Shown: positions 23,193-34,697, numbered from the stretch's first letter. The stretch: DNA of 64,000 bases from Siphonodentalium dalli (GCA_032622095.1 CP136065.1:216296151-216360150); one strand, 5' to 3'. Notes: generated from the sequence alone by a model not told the origin. Program-made: numbers and translations.

Positions 23193-24105
23193 AGCTAAGA
23201 GACATATATATGCTATGCTGTGGAGAGTCAGACATAAATGTCATATCATTTCATTTTCACACATACCCTGGTTTATTTTGATATAATAAGCAAAATTGCT
23301 TGGTTGCGACTACACGATGGTCGATTTTGTGGAATCTCAGTCCTATCGGGTCCAATTCCTAAACCCATGCAACCCATCGGCAAAGGTCAAAGTTCTTGAG
23401 TAGCATCTGTTTGTAAACAGTTGACAATGTGGGCAGAATTTTGTCAAAATTATAACAGTATTTTAGTTATTTTTAGTGCAAGTACGGTTTTTAGAATACA
23501 AAATAAATTTAAATGATAGATACAGGCCATATACTTCGCGAATCCTACTTAACGTATGTAATCAGGGTGACTTTTTAATTAGTTTTGTGAAGATGTTGCA
23601 CCTGCGATTCGGCTTTTATTTTTATTTTGGGAATTCCCCGACTGGAGACATATACTAAAAATAGATGCTACTTCTCAACTGTGACCAATGGAGGATTCAC
23701 CCTAAATTAAGAGACCTGCATCATGTAAATGGGTAGTTGAAATATTAACAGGGGAATGAAATCAAATAGCATTTATCATACCTCTGCATAGCTAATACGA
23801 TGTCTGTGCTTTAGTCAGGCAGGACTATAGTCAGATGATTTGAATTTTGTTTGGAAAAAAAATGTTTGTGAGATCTGACAAAGTGGCAGATGATTACCAT
23901 AAAGGACCCATTAAAGACAAAAGCAGTTGTCAGGAATATTCATATGATAAGATTTACTGCTAGGCTAAAAAAAAGTTTTCCCCAAAATGACTTCTATGTG
24001 GAATGGGATGGGTTTAGAGGGTGCAGAAGATTCCCATATCTGATGGCTTGTCATCAAGAGTTAAGACTGAATTTTCAATTTGATTGAGGAACAAAGTTGC
24101 CCTAC
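23193..24105. other. Intron sequence with no recognised feature
   Basis: I see no exon or family member in about 900 bp directly 3' of exon 24106. Confidence 0.5.
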
Positions 24106-24218
24106 CTGACTGTCCAGACCAATGGTGAACAACATTAGGAAGAAAAGCACAGCCCATAGTGGAGATATTGGCAGCCTAGCAACTGCCTCTGGGTAGGCAA
24201 CAAATGTCAGTCCGGGAC
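24106..24218 (-). CDS. SLC6 exon: EL4 and TM8
   Basis: This 113-bp exon begins with GT, completing a Gly codon, then encodes [20 protein letters not shown] and [22 protein letters not shown](V/I)AYPEA and LP.SP.WA..FF.M are strongly conserved SLC6 EL4/TM8 sequence. The Asp-Ser pair of GLDS corresponds to ligands of the second sodium site. The acceptor is TTTCCAG and the donor is CAG before GTAGGG. It ends in phase 0 and joins FGMFE at 8548 across a 15.6-kb intron. Confidence 0.97.
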
Positions 24219-25023
24219 CTGGAAAAAATTACATGATAGAATTGAGTCACTAAAAATATGAAACAAAGTCGAAATAAAGTACAAACTCAGATAATTTAAA
24301 AATAATTTCAACTTCTTTCAAATTGATTGAAATGCATGATTTTGATTGGGTGAGAGGTGCACACATGACAAGATCAATACCTGTATTGAAGAATGAGTAG
24401 AAGAGTTATACATGTACTCGTGTAGTAATACTTAAAAAAATATTTGCAAGTCTGACCGATGCCCCATATCATGACGTTGGATGAAACGGTCATTGAAACC
24501 ACTCAGCTGGACTGAACCACTCATTATAGGTCTGTCAGAAGAGGAAGAATCATTCTTAGTAATGTTAAAATTGCAAAATTAGCTTTTCTTTATTTATCAA
24601 AATATAAGGGGTGAAGGTCATATCATATGTTACGTCTATGTGATAAACGCAAGTGTTGTTCTATATATTTATTATTATTATAACTTTCATTCTATACTAT
24701 GTGGTTACACCGTTATAGCCAGGCCAGCATAGAGGTTTCCAATTGGAGAAGTCATTTCTCTGTTTGGTTATTATGGAGAAGTGGACTGTTATCAGGGAGA
24801 AGTAGCAATCATATACAATGGCGGAAGTTCAATTTACACCCCAACATCACCCTTCTATGATCTATTATTAAAGTATTATGCAGCACAAGAGCCCAGTTAT
24901 CAATCATTATAGTGAATAAGTACACCATTATAATCAGCAAATATGCATTAAATATGATGTTGGGACAAATGCATACTGGTATATGAGAGAGGTCACTTCT
25001 CCCTTGGACAAAAATAGGGAGAT
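24219..25023. other. Intron sequence with no recognised feature
   Basis: This is most of the 963-bp intron between exons 25182 and 24218. Nothing stands out until the minisatellite at 25024. Confidence 0.6.
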
Positions 25024-25173
25024 ATTATTCTAATCTTGTGTGACTACGTGTATATAAAGGTATTATAGAGGTATTATAGAGGTATTATAGAGGTATTATA
25101 GAGGTATTATAAAGGTATGATAGAGGTATTATAGAGGTATGATAGAGGTATATAGAGGTATGATAGAGGTATT
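25024..25173. repeat. 11-bp minisatellite next to a splice donor, with a copied exon end
   Basis: Units of GAGGTATTATA and variants (TATGATA) cover about 25059-25173, starting 9 bp inside the intron. At the far side, 25024-25052 repeats the exon end plus donor (25171-25199) with two mismatches, one of which changes the donor GT to AT. Confidence 0.88.
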
Positions 25174-25181
25174 ATTCTAAC

Positions 25182-25306
25182 CTTGTGTGACTACATGTTC
25201 GATATCCACACCAGTCTCGTGTGACATGAACCCTAAGACGGAGAATATTACCAGACCAGCAAACACACTGGTGCCGCAGTTAATGATGGGCAGGATCATT
25301 GCATCC
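25182..25306 (-). CDS. SLC6 exon: TM7 and EL4 start
   Basis: This 125-bp exon completes an Arg codon, then encodes DAMILPIINCGTSVFAGLVI, FSVLGFMSHETGVDIEHVVTQ and the first base of Gly. NCGTS supplies Asn and Ser positions that bind Na+ and Cl- in SLC6 structures. FAG.VIFSVLGFM is the family TM7 signature. The acceptor is TTCCAG and the donor is CAAG before GTTAGA. Together with the previous exon it reads NNCYRDAMI, as in glycine transporters. Confidence 0.97.
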
Positions 25307-25549
25307 CTGGAAGTAGATCAAAGTATATATGATTGAAAACTGTTCAAAAAATAAAATGAGATACACATTTATCACATAATTTGGCCATAAAAGCAGTTTC
25401 ATAATAATCGGTAATAGACACGTTTAATATCAGCGCGTGCGATGACGTCACGGCGTTCTTCAAATAACTTGCGATCGCTGTAGTTTATGATTGTTGTTTT
25501 CGATGAATATTTCGCGTTGCTTCGGGTTTATTTGATCATGTGATAAAAG
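25307..25549. other. Intron sequence with a TGACGTCA motif
   Basis: The only notable motif is GATGACGTCACGGCG near 25442, a CRE-like palindrome. Its function is unknown. Confidence 0.45.
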
Positions 25550-25697
25550 GTATCTCACACTCGTCCTATTTTATACGTAATTCATCAACCTCGTCCTCTA
25601 AATTCTATTTGAGCCTCGGCAAACCTCGGCTCAAATCGAATTTAGTGAACTCGGTTGATAAATTCCGTATAAAATGGATACTCATGTGAGATCCTCT
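25550..25697. repeat. Foldback repeat of about 148 bp
   Basis: The arms run from ATCTCACACTCGTCC inward to TTTGAGCCTCGG and back out through CCTCGGCTCAAA to ACTCATGTGAGAT. They are imperfect, with loops. No target duplication is identified. Confidence 0.75.
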
Positions 25698-25844
25698 ATA
25701 TCTGGAAAATCCATATCTATTAACATTTCCATGAAAAGGCTAAAACGAACAAATTAAATGAATATCCACATATAGACAAATATTGGTACAATGTAATCAC
25801 CATCATGTGGGTCTCCCAAATCCATATTCAGGGTAAGACAAGTT

Positions 25845-26042
25845 GATGCTTTGTTGGGAAAAAGTAATTAAAACAATGTTAATTTGAGACTATAGATACT
25901 TCCCACCAGATGAGGCCTAAGCATAATGAGGTCCACAGAGAGTGAATTTGGTGATGCTAGCCTGCTGTGTGGGGTAACATCACTAAATTCACCCTCTGGG
26001 ACCTCATTCTTCAAAATGTCAGAAACACTATTTCAGGGCATG
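25845..26042. mobile_element. H8 MITE, right half
   Basis: It holds part of the H8 middle and one hairpin from AATGAGGTCCACAGAG to ACACTATTTCAGGG. The left hairpin is absent. Confidence 0.78.
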
Positions 26043-26328
26043 CAGTTAACTCCAGTCTATAGCAATAAATGGAGGGACTATTTCCACATTCAGATGCAGT
26101 CAATTTTGCCAACCATGATAAGGCTTGTTAAGATCCAGGAGCAGAATAAGAAATTGCCTATTTGCCCTTTTTTTTTTATAAATGACCATCTTGAATTTTT
26201 AATAATCGTAAATCCAAACCACTTATGACACTATAAGTTTTAGTAACCAGTTACAGGGCCTACCCAACAATATAGTTGTAGTGGTAAATCAAGTTATCTT
26301 AATTAAATATAATCATATGTATATTCAC

Positions 26329-26432
26329 CTGTAACAGTTGTTGTTGAATCTGTTGTAACTGGACATTGTAATGAGAGCTCCCCACGCCATTCCAACTGAG
26401 TAAAATATCTGTAAGGCAGCATCTCCCCACAC
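26329..26432 (-). CDS. SLC6 exon: TM6
   Basis: This 104-bp exon encodes [34 protein letters not shown] and two bases of Arg. QIF(F/Y)S is the unwound TM6 segment whose Gln and Ser contribute to chloride binding. The Trp of AWG is a characteristic glycine-transporter residue, but here the following residue is Ala where vertebrate glycine transporters have Gly (AWGG). The acceptor is ATTTCAG and the donor is ACAG before GTGAAT. Its split AG plus G gives Arg with exon 25306. Confidence 0.97.
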
Positions 26433-26569
26433 CTGAAATGAAAGTGTCAATGACACTGTAGCTCAACTTGGAAAGGGAATAATTTCATGTGTTACAGTCA
26501 ATACTGCGATTAGGAATGCGGAAAGTTGAAAGGTCTAAGTAATACTAGATTATCAACATGAAGAGATAT

Positions 26570-27245
26570 ATAAAGTAAAATCCAAGATGGTTGCTGATGG
26601 CTATCTTTTCCAATGAAATTCAAAAACATTTGATAGCTTCCATCTAGTAGATCAATATCAAGATTAATATGTTTGGTGATGATCGGATGAGGGAAGTACG
26701 TGGACTGTAGGGTGTGCCAAAGGATTTATTCATGCAAAGAGTAAAATCCAAGATGGCTGCCAGCGGACATGGCCGAATGACCCCTAAAAATTACTCATTC
26801 CCATCTACATTTCAATGTTAACTTTCGTGACAAATTTCATGATGATCCGACCAAAGGTACGACCTGTAGCCCATGCCAAAGGATTTAGTCATGCAAAGAG
26901 TAAAATCCAAGATGGCTGCTGGTGGCCATGTTTTATGACCGATTGACCCCAAAATGACTCATTCCCATCTACATTTCAATGTTAACTTTCGTGACAAATT
27001 TCATGATGATCCGACCAAAGGTACGACCTGTAGCCCTTGCCAAAGGATTTAGTCATGCAATGAGTAAAATCCAAGATGGCTGCTGGCGGCCATGTTTTTT
27101 GGCCAAACGACCCCAAAATTACTCGTTCCCATCTACATGTCAATATTAACTTCCACAACAAATTTCATGACAATCAGACGAACATTCCGGCCTGTTGCCC
27201 TTGCTAATGGATTAAATTTTGAAATCCAAGATGGCCACTGGCTGC
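26570..27245 (+). repeat. Tandem array of about 160-bp units, AAGATGGCTGC-containing
   Basis: AAAATCCAAGATGG(C/T)TGC recurs at about 26577, 26743, 26903, 27064 and, diverged, 27220. The spacer text TCATTCCCATCTACATTTCA and TTTCATGATGATCCGACC is shared. The last units are nearly identical, the first is diverged. Confidence 0.88.
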
Positions 27246-27263
27246 CATAGAACGATGTGCAAT

Positions 27264-27714
27264 CAAGCCTGAGTTTAGTGTGCCTGTCATTTGCAGAATG
27301 AGGTCCACAGAGAGTGAATTTTGCGATGCTATCCCGCATAGCGGGCTAGCATAACTAAATTCACCCTCTGGGGACCTCATTCTGCTTAGACCACATCTTC
27401 TCTGGAAAGTTTCTATATTATCAAATTTATATAGAAACTTCTTCACATAGATACTATTTCTTTTTTAGTTTAGTTCGTCTATATCCCCAAATTAACAGAC
27501 GACACATTGAATAGTCAAGGCTCCCAATGGGTGTACATCACAATATTCAAAATTTGGGAACATCAACCTGAGACTATGTCTCCCATAGCAGATGAGGACA
27601 TGCAAAATGAGGTCCCCATAGGGTGATGCTAGCCTGCTATGCGGGATAGCATCACTAAATTCACCATCTGGGGACCTCACTCTGCAAATGACAGGCACAC
27701 TAAACTCAGGCTTG
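27264..27714. mobile_element. H8 MITE with exact 8-bp target duplication TGTGCAAT
   Basis: CAAGCCTGAGTTTAG to CTAAACTCAGGCTTG, 451 bp, flanked by TGTGCAAT at 27256-27263 and 27715-27722. It inserted at the edge of the 160-bp tandem array. Confidence 0.95.
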
Positions 27715-27946
27715 TGTGCAATATACATGGCAGGGAAAGAGTTAACAGCCTTGAACCCTGATAACGATTTACATACAGCCTCTATTTAGGTTTATCGGGT
27801 TTTAAGACATCAGCTTTGTTCGGTAGTTAATTAACTTTATTATCGTATTGTGAGAGTGTAGCCATTGTCTACTGGACACAATGCTTCAACCAGGTTACAT
27901 TCTGAGAGAACCAAGTGAAAAACGATGTCATAACGAGCATCATGTG

Positions 27947-28391
27947 CAAGCCTGCAAATAGCGTGTCTGTCATTTGCAGAATGAGGTCCCCAGAGGATGA
28001 ATTTAGTGATGCTATCCCGCACAGCAGGCTAGCATCACCAAATTCACCCTCTGGAGACCTCATTCTGCTTAAGTCTCATCTTCTGGGAAGTATCTATTGT
28101 ATCAAATTAACATTGGTTTTAGTTACTTTTTCCCTTCTGGGAAGTTTCTATATCCCCTAATTTGAAGAAGATAAAATACATAATCGGGATGCCCAATGGG
28201 TGAACATCACCAACTTCAACTGGGAACTTCATTCTGATCCTAGGTCTACCATAGCAGTTGATGGCCTAAGCAGAATGAGGTACCCAGAGGGTGAATATAG
28301 TGATGCTAGCCCGCTTTGCGGGATAGCGTCACTAAATTCACCCTCTGGGGACCTCATTCTGCAAATGACAGGCACGCTATTTGCAGGCTTG
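27947..28391. mobile_element. H8 MITE, full length
   Basis: The ends are CAAGCCTGCAAATAGCG and its inverse. The flanks ATCATGTG and CTCATGTG match at 7 of 8 bases. This belongs to the GCAAATAG-ended subfamily. Confidence 0.92.
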
Positions 28392-28652
28392 CTCATGTGG
28401 ACCAGCCCACACTTTGTAGGAATTTTAAATTACACAATATTGATATGCTGGGCGAATGTTTGTGACAATTCCTGAAGAAGTTTCCCTGGTCTTTCCCAAT
28501 CAATAATATCGGCTGACCGAGCTAACAAAGATGAATTATAATTCCCGTCATTTTCCACGGCTATAGAAGACTTCACTGGAATAGATACACTTATCTTCTA
28601 AGACTAGTATGGGCATTTATTGTTTACATGAATAATTATATATGCGAATAGT

Positions 28653-29018
28653 TTAAAGGTATTCAATCCTATCAGACGGTCCCCATGTCATCAAGATACA
28701 ACAACAACATGTCTTCAAAATACGTTTTTGTTATCAGAATCAATTTATTGCAACAAAATAATGCTAACCACTGTCAACTGTGGTATAAAATTTCCCAAAA
28801 CTTGTTATTTATCAACATTTTGTTCAACAAAATATGGCTGTATTATCACTTAATTTCAGAGTTATCCATCTTCATGCGCAATTTTGTCCGAGATTTTCCG
28901 TTTAACCACGTGTTCCTGGGCCAATATTATTACACATCTCGAGAAATAACAAAACTTCAAAAATCGATACCTGATAGGTGGGTTCCTAGACTCGAATTAA
29001 ATATTAGGGTCCCTGGCC
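28653..29018 (+). mobile_element. T5 MITE, right end cut by P1
   Basis: The left end is TTAA then AGGTATTCAATCC. The interior T5 phrases are present (CCAACAACAACAT-type, GGTGGGTTCC, CTCGAATTAAATATT). It stops at the TA where the P1 copy 29019 begins. Confidence 0.82.
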
Positions 29019-29297
29019 TACAGTAATGCTCTAAATAATCGACTCCTTAACCACATCATAATTATGGGAAACTTTTCAGGATTTAGTCAGAAATATGGTT
29101 TGTTGCTATTCATCGGAAAGCTCTCACTGAGAGCTTTCCGATGAATGGCAACAAGCCATATTTCCGACTAAATCCTGTAAAGCTCTCAGTGAGAGCTTTC
29201 CGATGAATGGCAACAAGCCATATTTCCGACTAAATCCTGAAAAGTTACCCATAATTCTGCTGTGGTTAAGGAGTTGATTATTTAGAGCATTACTGTA
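29019..29297. mobile_element. P1 MITE with duplicated right arm, abutting T5
   Basis: It has TA-flanked P1 ends. The segment from GAGAGCTTTCCGATGAATGG to ACTAAATCCTG is repeated in the right arm. Confidence 0.92.
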
Positions 29298-29748
29298 TAC
29301 TGGTGTGACGGCGTATTCCCTATGTGGAAAAATGTTAAATAATGAACTAGGGATTATATGCTAGGTCAAATGCTAATTACAGTATAGAAACATTATACAG
29401 ATTCACATTCCTTAATTTGTCCATGAAAATAGTAAGGTATAACCATGTGAATTGCATTTATAAATTACCATAATGAATTTGTTTACAGTAACCTGGAACA
29501 ATGAGGGGACACCAACCCACACATATTCTGATAAATCAGGGGATCCCCCATGTAAACCCGCTGGTTGGTATTTTCATGTACGATGACCAACTTCTATCAA
29601 TACATGTGTTTTAAGACAATTCATGTCATAAACGTGTTTTTGGACTCCAGATTTCTCTTTAATTTTGGAAAATTATGGATTATTAAAGGGAACAATTCAA
29701 ATCCAGTGGAGAAAATAAGTGACATGATGGATTGTATATTTAACTAGC
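29298..29748. other. Intron sequence with no recognised feature
   Basis: I see nothing in it. Confidence 0.5.
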
Positions 29749-30006
29749 TTAACCCTTTGAGTGCCAGATCCGATTTTTGTATCAACCCATATACCCTGTG
29801 CCAATGCATTCTCTTATGCGAGTCGACCATAGGTCACCTCGCATATATAAGAGAATGCATTGGCATAACAATTTTTCATCATTTGTTATTATTTTTTACA
29901 ATTTTTTACAATTTAATAATTTTTTTAAAATCTAAAACAAAAATTATTTTTTTATTTTTAGGGCCGATTTTACAGACCGTAAATTAGGGCCGACTGAAAG
30001 GGTTAA
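29749..30006 (+). mobile_element. T2 MITE, complete
   Basis: TTAACCCTTTGAGTGCCAG at the left and GACTGAAAGGGTTAA at the right, with GGGCCGAT subterminal motifs. It holds one 69-bp module (slightly deleted, CTCTTATGCGAG) instead of the two in T1. Confidence 0.88.
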
Positions 30007-30288
30007 AGTGCCACATCATGTTCGAAACTTCAAATTTTGAAGACCAGATTATCATATATACAACTGGAAAGAGCAATTATGCCAGTCACAATTATGAAGC
30101 CAATTCATGAAAGAAGAAAATGAAGCTTGAGATATTCAAAATATTTCTGATTAGAAGTAGAGATGGATATATTTTAGACCAAACCTCATTATCTTCGCCT
30201 CCAATCTTTACAGAATTCAATAAAATAGAGCAGTTGCTTACATCATGAAGTGTGAAAATAGATCGTTTTTTTATATCCTGAAATCTGC

Positions 30289-32500
30289 GGCACCTCGAAA
30301 CAGTGCGCGGAACTGCGCAGAACTACGCGGAAGTGCGCGGTACAAATGAAACAGTTATTATGCACAGAGGCAGGTGGGGGTTGATTTAATACATGAACTA
30401 TAGTAGTAGACAGTCTTCAGTTGCGAATTTGTAAGGTTATTTTAACGTTTTAACTTGTATTTGAGAGATAGAGTGAGTGGTAGAATCTACCGCGCACTGT
30501 TTCGAGAAAAGCTTACTGCGCAATATCTTCCGCGCATTGTTTCACGAAAAGCATACTCGTGGTTTCGGATTAGGGACCACACTTAGCCTACATGTCTTAA
30601 TTAGTAATAGGCCTAGTATAGAGGTAGACTGATTAGAGGTGACATCTTACTGCATGTCACTGTAGAAAATGTGTGAAGTTAAAATGTTGAAACAACACAA
30701 CCATCATGCAGTGATTATTGAGTGATTAAATCTGCAGGGTATAGCCTTAGTATGAAGTCGACTCGACAATTTCATACCCAAATGACCGTATACATCAAGT
30801 GTTCATATATAGCCTAGAAAAATTGTGTTCCAAATGCAGAATCAAATTAAATCCACTGAAAACGCAACTAAAGGTACTCAATCCGATCAGAGTGTCCCCA
30901 TCTCAACAGATTCCAACAACAATTTTTTTTTATCAAAGGTCACTTTAGTTATTAGAATCGATTAATTATCCAAAAATATTGCTAACGACTGTGAAATGTC
31001 GTATATAATTGCCCAAAATGTGTTGTATGGCAACATTTTGTTCGATGGAATTTAGTATTGAGGTATGTCGGTCGACTTTTTCGGCAAACTTCTGGGACAG
31101 CACGTATTCCCGATAATGAAAAATAATAGATTTCTAAAATCGATATATAATAAATCTGAGCTTTGATGGGTGGCTTCCTCGACTCGAATCAAATATTTTT
31201 GGCCCCTGAAGCCATTGAAATAGTAATTGAGAGGAGTTTTATCGGATTGAGTACCTTTAATCGTATTTGGGAAAAAAAGTAATTACTCCAAAACCAAACT
31301 CTCTCTCTCTTTTTGACACACCCATCACATCACGCAATCTAACGAAGCCCGGGGAAGCCACTTTCCTGGTATTCACTCTAGACTCACGCCTTCCATTTAA
31401 AAAGCACCAAAATCGTTGATCGATTATTTTCCACGTCGAACGGAATTTTAACAATAAATAATAAATTTGGAAACATATGAGGAATTTTTTAATAAATCGA
31501 ATTTTTTTGTATAAATAGGTTTATTGCAAATAAAATATGCAAAGAGCCAGACAACAGGTCCGAAGACCTATATAAGTCCGACTCAACAAAATATAAATTA
31601 CAAAAAATATTCACGTGATTAACAAAAGAAAACAAAAAAACAAAATTAAGTGCATATGGTGATAATGTACAGTTGATTCAGGAGTCCTTGGGTGGTAAGA
31701 AACTACATATTCAATAATTTTCTAAATTTTAATCGATTTGAGGCTATGTGCATCGGTTTGGGTAATTGGCCAAATAGATCTTTTAGACACCAGAAAAAGC
31801 ATATAGGATTACGCTTTATATAATATTATCTAATTGCGTCCTCACCAAAAGAAAATGAAAGATTAATAATTCAATTTGTAACTATATCAATTTCTTCATA
31901 TGAAGCACAAAAGTTATGCATCGAAACTGACTAATAATAACTGTGCAGGTTTAAACAATGTGATCAAAATAGAGACTGATATATTGAAATTACCTGACTT
32001 GACGGACAGACTACTTGACATAATAACTGATCAACAGAGAGAGATAAGAGGTGTCATATATGCACAGAGGTGCCATATATCATGGCACCGGTACATTCAT
32101 TTTGACAATTAAGTCTGCCTGTCCAAAGCCCGGATAAAAGCTGATGGGAGTTTTAGAAAATTGTTTTTTAATATATAATTTATCACGTAACTGTGGCTAT
32201 TAATCCGACATCGCGCATTAAGTTTTCTGGTAACAACTGCGCAGTAAGCTTTTCTCGAAACAATGCGCGGAAGATATAGCGCAGTAAACTTTTCTCGAAA
32301 CAGTGCGCGGTAGATTCTACCACTCACTCTCTCTAATAAAACGTTAAAATGATCTTGCAAATTCGTAACTGAAGACCTTCTACTACTATATTTCATTAAT
32401 ATACATGTTTTAAATCAACTCCCCGTGCATACTAACTGTTTTGTTTGTACCGCGCAGTTCCGCGCACTTCTGCGCAGTTCCGCGCACTGTTTCGAGGTAC
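30289..32500. mobile_element. Mutator-like DNA transposon with long terminal inverted repeats
   Basis: The ends read CACCTCGAAACAGTGCGCGG and its inverse. The inverted arms extend about 270 bp (30290-30560 against 32220-32500), with repeated GAAACA(G/A)TGCGCGG motifs. The 12-bp repeat CCTGAAATCTGC flanks it at 30277-30288 and 32501-32512. Long TIRs with target duplications of 9 bp or more suggest a MULE or foldback element. The interior encodes no transposase and contains a nested T5. Confidence 0.78.
30868..31260 (+). mobile_element. T5 MITE nested in the Mutator-like element
   Basis: Full length: (C)TAA then AGGTACTCAATCCGATCAG to CGGATTGAGTACCT then TTAA, with perfect 15-bp inverted ends. 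It is younger than its host element. Confidence 0.9.
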
Positions 32501-32674
32501 CCTGAAATCTGCCCTCTTTTTCACCTATTTATTACTTTAAACATTTTGTTGACAATATTGTCAGCTTAACAAAGCCCTGATTTTAAAGTGTGCTATATAT
32601 TTAAGATTTTCTTGTCACTGCATGAAAATTTTATGATTTTGAGAAAATTGTTCAAACATTATGTGTGGCTTTCT

Positions 32675-32931
32675 TTAACCCTACCATGACCACGGCTTCC
32701 TGAAATTTTGCTAAAACCCTGTGGCAATGCATTCTCTTATATATGCAAGTCTCCCATAGCGAGCTTCGCATATATAAGAGAATACATTGGCATAACAATA
32801 TTTACCGTAACAGCCAGTGTATTCTATTATATATGTGAGGCTCCCTATGGGAGACTCGCATATATAAGACAATGCACTGGTACAGGGTCTTTAATGCTGC
32901 ACCACCACAGCTCCCATCATGAAAGGGTTAA
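32675..32931 (+). mobile_element. T3 MITE, complete
   Basis: TTAACCCTACCATGAC to ATCATGAAAGGGTTAA, with two 69-bp modules and the internal phrases CTTCCTGAAATTTTGC and TTTAATGCTGCACCA. Confidence 0.9.
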
Positions 32932-33085
32932 TCTCTAGAACTCAATATAATATAATCATTAAGAATTGCTCAATTAATTTGAAAAAAATAAATTAAAGAT
33001 GACTATCGGCCATCGGAGACTTTGTCTCAGGGGAGCTAAAATCATATAATTTGTACTCTGAAACTAGAAGAATAATTTTTTTTAC

Positions 33086-33220
33086 CTGAAATGTGGCAAG
33101 TTTCTCCCATCTTGGTACTAAATAAAATGTGATGCCATCAATAGCTCCAGGCAGTGTGATCCCACGTATCAGGAGAATCAAGAGTACAAGATACGGAAAC
33201 GTAGCAGTCACATATACCAC
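33086..33220 (-). CDS. SLC6 exon: TM5 and EL3
   Basis: This 135-bp exon is exactly 45 codons: [40 protein letters not shown] and LATFQ. VVY.TATFPY..L..LLIRG.TLPGA is one of the strongest SLC6 signatures (TM5). The acceptor is CTTTCAG and the donor is CAG before GTAAAA. Phase 0 at both ends fits SSGK upstream and VWGDA downstream. An H8 MITE starts 25 bp upstream of the acceptor. Confidence 0.98.
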
Positions 33221-33245
33221 CTGAAAGTAAAAAGAAAACTGTGTT

Positions 33246-33675
33246 CAAGCCTGAGTTTAGTGCGTCTGTCATTTGCAGAATGAGGTCCCCAGAGGGTGAA
33301 TTTAGTGACGCTATCCCGCATAGCGGGCTAGCATCACTAAATTCACCCTCTGGGGACCTCATTCTGCTTAGACCGTCAACTGATATGGCAGACCTAGGAT
33401 CAGATTGAAGCTCCCAAGTTGAAGTTGGTGATGTTCATTAATTTTATCTTCTGCAAATTAGGAGATACAGAAACTTCCTGGAAGGGAAATGTAACTAAAA
33501 ACAATGTTAATTTGATACTATAGGTATTTCCCAGAAGATGATGTCAAAGCAGAATGAGGTCTCCAGAGGGTGAATTTCGTGATGCTAGCCCGCTCTGCGG
33601 GATAGCATCACTAAATTCACCCTCTGGGGACCTCATTCTGCAAATGACAGACACACTATTTGCAGACTTGGCTTG
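33246..33675. mobile_element. H8 MITE 25 bp from a splice acceptor
   Basis: Flanked by ACTGTGTT at 33238-33245 and 33676-33683. The left end is CAAGCCTGAG and the right end is GACTTGGCTTG, so the two ends come from different subfamilies. Confidence 0.93.
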
Positions 33676-33978
33676 ACTGTGTTCAATTTCAGTTAGATTC
33701 ACTCAAGTTGTCCCCTCAATTTGTTGAGATTTTTTACATCATGCCATGAATCTCTAGTCTGACCACGCTCATAGATCATTTTCCACCTGTTCAAAACCTG
33801 CAAACTTTTGATGTTCTGATGGAGTACTTTATAAAATTGAAAATTATATTTTCTAGTGATAATACATGTTCTGTAATAATATATTGTAAAGTATTTGAAG
33901 GTCACAGATCAAATTTGCATGATTAAGGCAACTAGCTGATTTTCAAACATTTCTGAAAACTTAATATTAGGTCAACAG

Positions 33979-34330
33979 CAACCTGAGTTTAGTGTGCCTG
34001 TCATTTGCAGAATGAGGTCCCCAGAGGGATTTTTTTTTTTTTTTTTTTAGCAGTCTAGTATCACCAAATTCACCCTCTGGGGACCTCATTCTGCATGGCC
34101 TCATCTGGGAGACATAGACTCAGATTGAAGTTCCCAAATGGTGAATATTGTGATGTCCACCCATTGGGAACCTCGATTATGCAATGTGTCGTCTGCCAAT
34201 TTGGGGATAAATTAGTAAAGAAATTAAAACTAAAAAAGAAATAGAATCTATGTGAAGAAGTTTAGAAACTTTCCAGAGAAGTTGAGGCTTAAGCAGAATG
34301 AGGTCCCCAGAGGGTGAATTTAGTGATGCT
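33979..34330. mobile_element. H8 MITE, truncated, with poly-T in a hairpin
   Basis: The left end CCTGAGTTTAGTG and first hairpin are present, but a run of about 20 T (34030-34050) replaces part of the left stem after CCCCAGAGGGA. The second hairpin is broken at 34330 by T3-module sequence. Confidence 0.85.
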
Positions 34331-34697
34331 AGTGAATTCTCTTATATATGCGAGCCTCACTTACCAGTATATAAGAGAATGCATTGGCCTCACATTACAT
34401 ATATTGACCTTGTAAGCCTGTGCATTCTCTTATATATGCGAGGATATCTATGGAAGATTCAAATATAAGAAAATGCACTGGCACAGGGTCATTAATGCTG
34501 CACTAGTGCCAGTGCATTCTCTTATATATGCGAATCTCCCATAGCACTGGCCTACAAGATCAAGGTAAATATTGATAGGCCAATGTATTCTCTTATATAT
34601 ATGTGAGGCTCCCTATGGGAGACTCGCATATATAAGAGAATGCATTGGCACAGGGTTTTCGCAAAATTTTAGGAAGCTCCCGTCATGAGAGGGTTAA
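34331..34697 (+). mobile_element. Compound T3 cluster with four module copies
   Basis: Four or more half or whole 69-bp modules (34333, 34428, 34507, 34578) alternate with T3 phrases (TTAATGCTGCACTAGTGCC, CAAGATCAAGGTAAATATTG). It ends at a T3 terminus, GTCATGAGAGGGTTAA. It appears to be two T3 copies joined head to tail. Confidence 0.82.
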
